From NCBI GenBank assembly GCA_002389465.1, contig DGOT01000248.1:1-7298 (forward strand): a stretch of DNA of 7,298 nucleotides, written 5' to 3'. Shown here one piece after another: positions 5,650 to 7,298 of the stretch (position 1 is its first letter; each line of letters starts with the position of its first letter). Position numbers and translations under genes: made by a program. The notes below the pieces were generated by a model. That model saw only the letters and a program-made list of their open reading frames with translations. It was not told where the DNA came from and did no database searches. Source of the stretch: Bacteroidales bacterium UBA4459 (GTDB taxonomy: Bacteria > Bacteroidota > Bacteroidia > Bacteroidales > F082).

Positions 5650-7298
5650 ATGATGCATAAAAAAATAACAGTCCTTTTTATTTTATTTATTATACTTTTC
5701 GGTCGGCAGAGCCTGGCACAGAAAGAAAAACCCGATTACCGGAAACTACACTACCTATCGGAAGAAGAAATGCATAGGGAATTTGATGCATCCCGGGATT
5801 TTTATGTGACCGATCCGCCGGAAGATCCTGTTAGAAATGTGGCTGAATTTGAGCAAATGCAGTCGGTTGTTATAAGCTACCCTCTTGGTATTCCCGTATC
5901 GCTGGTGAAAGAAATGGCCAATGACTGCCGCGTACTTACCCTCGTTGCCAACTCTTCACAGCAACAAACAGCCCTAAACTACTATCAGAACAACAATGTA
6001 GATATAGACAATTGTGATTTTCTGATAGCTCCGACCGATAGCTGGTGGACCCGTGACTACGGCCCCTGGTTTGTTTTTGACGGCAGCAACCAGCCGGGCA
6101 TTGTCAACTTCCCTTACAACAGGCCGAGACCTAACGATAATGATGTTCCGATCAAAATTGCCCAGTATTTGGGTATCGATCTTTATGGTATGAATCTGGA
6201 AACGACCGGTGGAAATTATATGTGTGACGGAAGGGGTAAAGCCGCCTCCACAGATTTGATTTGGGAAGAAAATTCTCAGTATTCACATAATGATATAGAC
6301 AATCTTGTTGAAAATTACCTGGGTATTGAAAACTATTTCGTTACCCTTGACCCACTGCATGAATATATTAAACATATTGACTGCTGGGGGAAATTTCTGT
6401 CGCCCGGAAAAGTATTGATAGGTCAGGTATCTGAAAGTGATTACCGTTATGAAGACTATGAAGCCGTGGCAGACTATTTTGCCAACCGGACAAGCTCATA
6501 CGGAGTTCCCTACGAAGTTTACAGAGTGTTTTCCCCCGGGCAATCGCAAAACACACCCTATACAAACTCACTTATACTGAACAAGAAAGTACTGGTTCCT
6601 ATTACCGGAAGCCAGTGGGACGATGAAGCTCTGCAGGTATATGAAAACGCTATGCCGGGTTATGAAGTGGTAGGGATTTATTCCAATCAATGGTTTAATA
6701 CTGATGCCCTGCACTGCCGCACAAAAGGGGTTGCCGATATAGGTATGTTGTATTTCCGTCATGTTCCGTTGCTGGGCGAAGTGCCTTATGAAGAACAGAT
6801 TGAAATATCGACTGATCTTATCGCTTACAGTGGCGAAGATATTTATACCGATTCGGTCTTTTTGATTTACAAAACGGCACACGAAAGCTATGATACGGTA
6901 CTTATGGTGTACCAGGAAGGAAATACCTGGACAGGTTGGATAAGTGGTTTTTCCGTTGGCGATCAGGTATCGTATTATTTGTATGCCGCCGATGTTTCAG
7001 GAAGGCATGTCAGCAGTCCTTTTATAGGCATGCCCGATCCCTTTGAATTCGAGGTTGTAGGAAACCCTGAATACGAGCTGGTGCTGAAACCTGACACGGT
7101 TCTGTTTCTGGAGTTTGATCAAATGATTGACGGTGTCGAATTACGAATTTTGAACAACATGAACATACCCGTTGTTATAGATTATATGAATGATTACGGA
7201 ACGGTATTCCCCTGGTATATTGAACAACCACCCGTTTTCCCTTATCAGATAATGGAAGGTGATTCACTGGTAATGAATGTTTTATGCGATTTACCTGT
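5650..7298 (+). CDS. Secreted Porphyromonas-type (peptidyl)arginine deiminase (C-terminus cut by window edge)
   Basis: This protein of the agmatine/peptidyl-arginine deiminase family (PAD_porph) should hydrolyse a guanidino group to a ureido group, giving citrulline from arginine, outside the cytoplasm. The frame is open for 549 codons to the window edge. Residues 1-23 are a Sec signal peptide (KK, then TVLFILFIILF, cleavage after SLA23). The catalytic fold has DSWWTRDYGPW (130-140, Asp136), YNRPRPND (156-163, Arg158 and Arg160), TGGNY (186-190), EYIKHIDCWGK (238-248, His242 and Asp244), PYTNS (303-307, Asn306) and DALHCRTK (352-359, Cys356). An Ig-like domain spans about 380-470, ending in PFIGMPDPFEF. 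A further beta-type module (about 474-549+) continues past the edge, where a type IX sorting domain might follow. The motifs resemble P. gingivalis PPAD far more than cytosolic agmatine deiminase. ATGs at 5650 and 5653 are both possible starts. Arginine deiminase chemistry is well supported; peptidyl specificity is inferred. Confidence 0.9.
   Translation, partial: MMHKKITVLFILFIILFGRQSLAQKEKPDYRKLHYLSEEEMHREFDASRDFYVTDPPEDPVRNVAEFEQMQSVVISYPLGIPVSLVKEMANDCRVLTLVANSSQQQTALNYYQNNNVDIDNCDFLIAPTDSWWTRDYGPWFVFDGSNQPGIVNFPYNRPRPNDNDVPIKIAQYLGIDLYGMNLETTGGNYMCDGRGKAASTDLIWEENSQYSHNDIDNLVENYLGIENYFVTLDPLHEYIKHIDCWGKFLSPGKVLIGQVSESDYRYEDYEAVADYFANRTSSYGVPYEVYRVFSPGQSQNTPYTNSLILNKKVLVPITGSQWDDEALQVYENAMPGYEVVGIYSNQWFNTDALHCRTKGVADIGMLYFRHVPLLGEVPYEEQIEISTDLIAYSGEDIYTDSVFLIYKTAHESYDTVLMVYQEGNTWTGWISGFSVGDQVSYYLYAADVSGRHVSSPFIGMPDPFEFEVVGNPEYELVLKPDTVLFLEFDQMIDGVELRILNNMNIPVVIDYMNDYGTVFPWYIEQPPVFPYQIMEGDSLVMNVLCDLP

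Noticed and set aside
5627..5652. Seven-codon leader ORF (MSKSKNL) whose stop overlaps the deiminase ATG as TAATG
   Set aside because: If the -7 box at 5617-5624 is used, transcription starts at about 5629, at or after the leader ATG, so it would not be translated. Short ORFs like this are frequent by chance.
5287..7298. Functional pairing of TatA with the neighbouring exported deiminase
   Set aside because: The deiminase signal peptide has KK and a strongly hydrophobic core but no twin-arginine motif (a single Arg19 lies after the core), so it looks Sec-dependent. The genes are also divergently transcribed.

Overview
The window looks like chromosomal DNA from a member of the Bacteroidetes (Bacteroidota), probably a Bacteroidales-type organism. 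Three things point there. The protein sequences are of Bacteroidetes type: a MacB-like permease with the WPW...YPWW stretch, an MreD of Bacteroidetes type and a Porphyromonas-type arginine deiminase. Two start regions carry TAnnTTTG -7 boxes. Strong Shine-Dalgarno sequences are generally absent. I cannot name a genus.

Layout. (i) 1-1103, minus strand: an ABC-transporter permease of the MacB/FtsX type, cut at its C-terminus by the window start. (ii) 1104-1252: AT-rich divergent spacer. (iii) 1253-2767, plus: purH, the bifunctional enzyme of the last two steps of IMP synthesis, apparently starting at TTG, with a probable intrinsic terminator overlapping its stop codon. (iv) 2839-5238, plus: mreB-mreC-mreD, the cell-shape (elongasome) operon, with gaps of 24 and 21 nt. 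The mreB/mreC junction can fold into two mutually exclusive hairpins. (v) 5287-5520, minus: a TatA/E-type twin-arginine translocase subunit, convergent with mreD. (vi) 5650 to the window end, plus: a secreted arginine deiminase, cut at its C-terminus, that is much closer to the Porphyromonas gingivalis peptidylarginine deiminase (PPAD) than to ordinary agmatine deiminases. tatA and the deiminase gene diverge from a 129-nt spacer that carries a TAnnTTTG box on each strand.

How the parts relate. MreB (actin-like filament), MreC (periplasmic scaffold) and MreD (membrane partner) form one complex that directs lateral peptidoglycan synthesis. mrdA (PBP2) and rodA, which commonly follow mreD, do not follow here because the convergent tatA occupies that position. 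The permease, purH, tatA and the deiminase show no direct functional link to the mre genes. The deiminase has a Sec-type signal peptide, so it is not an evident Tat substrate.

Most noteworthy is the PPAD-like gene. It keeps the Asp/His/Asp/Asn/Cys catalytic set and the RPR arginine pair that, in PPAD, binds the carboxylate of a C-terminal peptidyl arginine. The spacing from the tryptophan through the second catalytic Asp is identical to PPAD as I remember its numbering. After the Ig-like domain it continues into an extra module that PPAD, as I remember it, lacks. Everything else is largely ordinary core genome. No RNA genes, mobile elements or CRISPR arrays were seen, and no gene-free stretch exceeds 300 bases.
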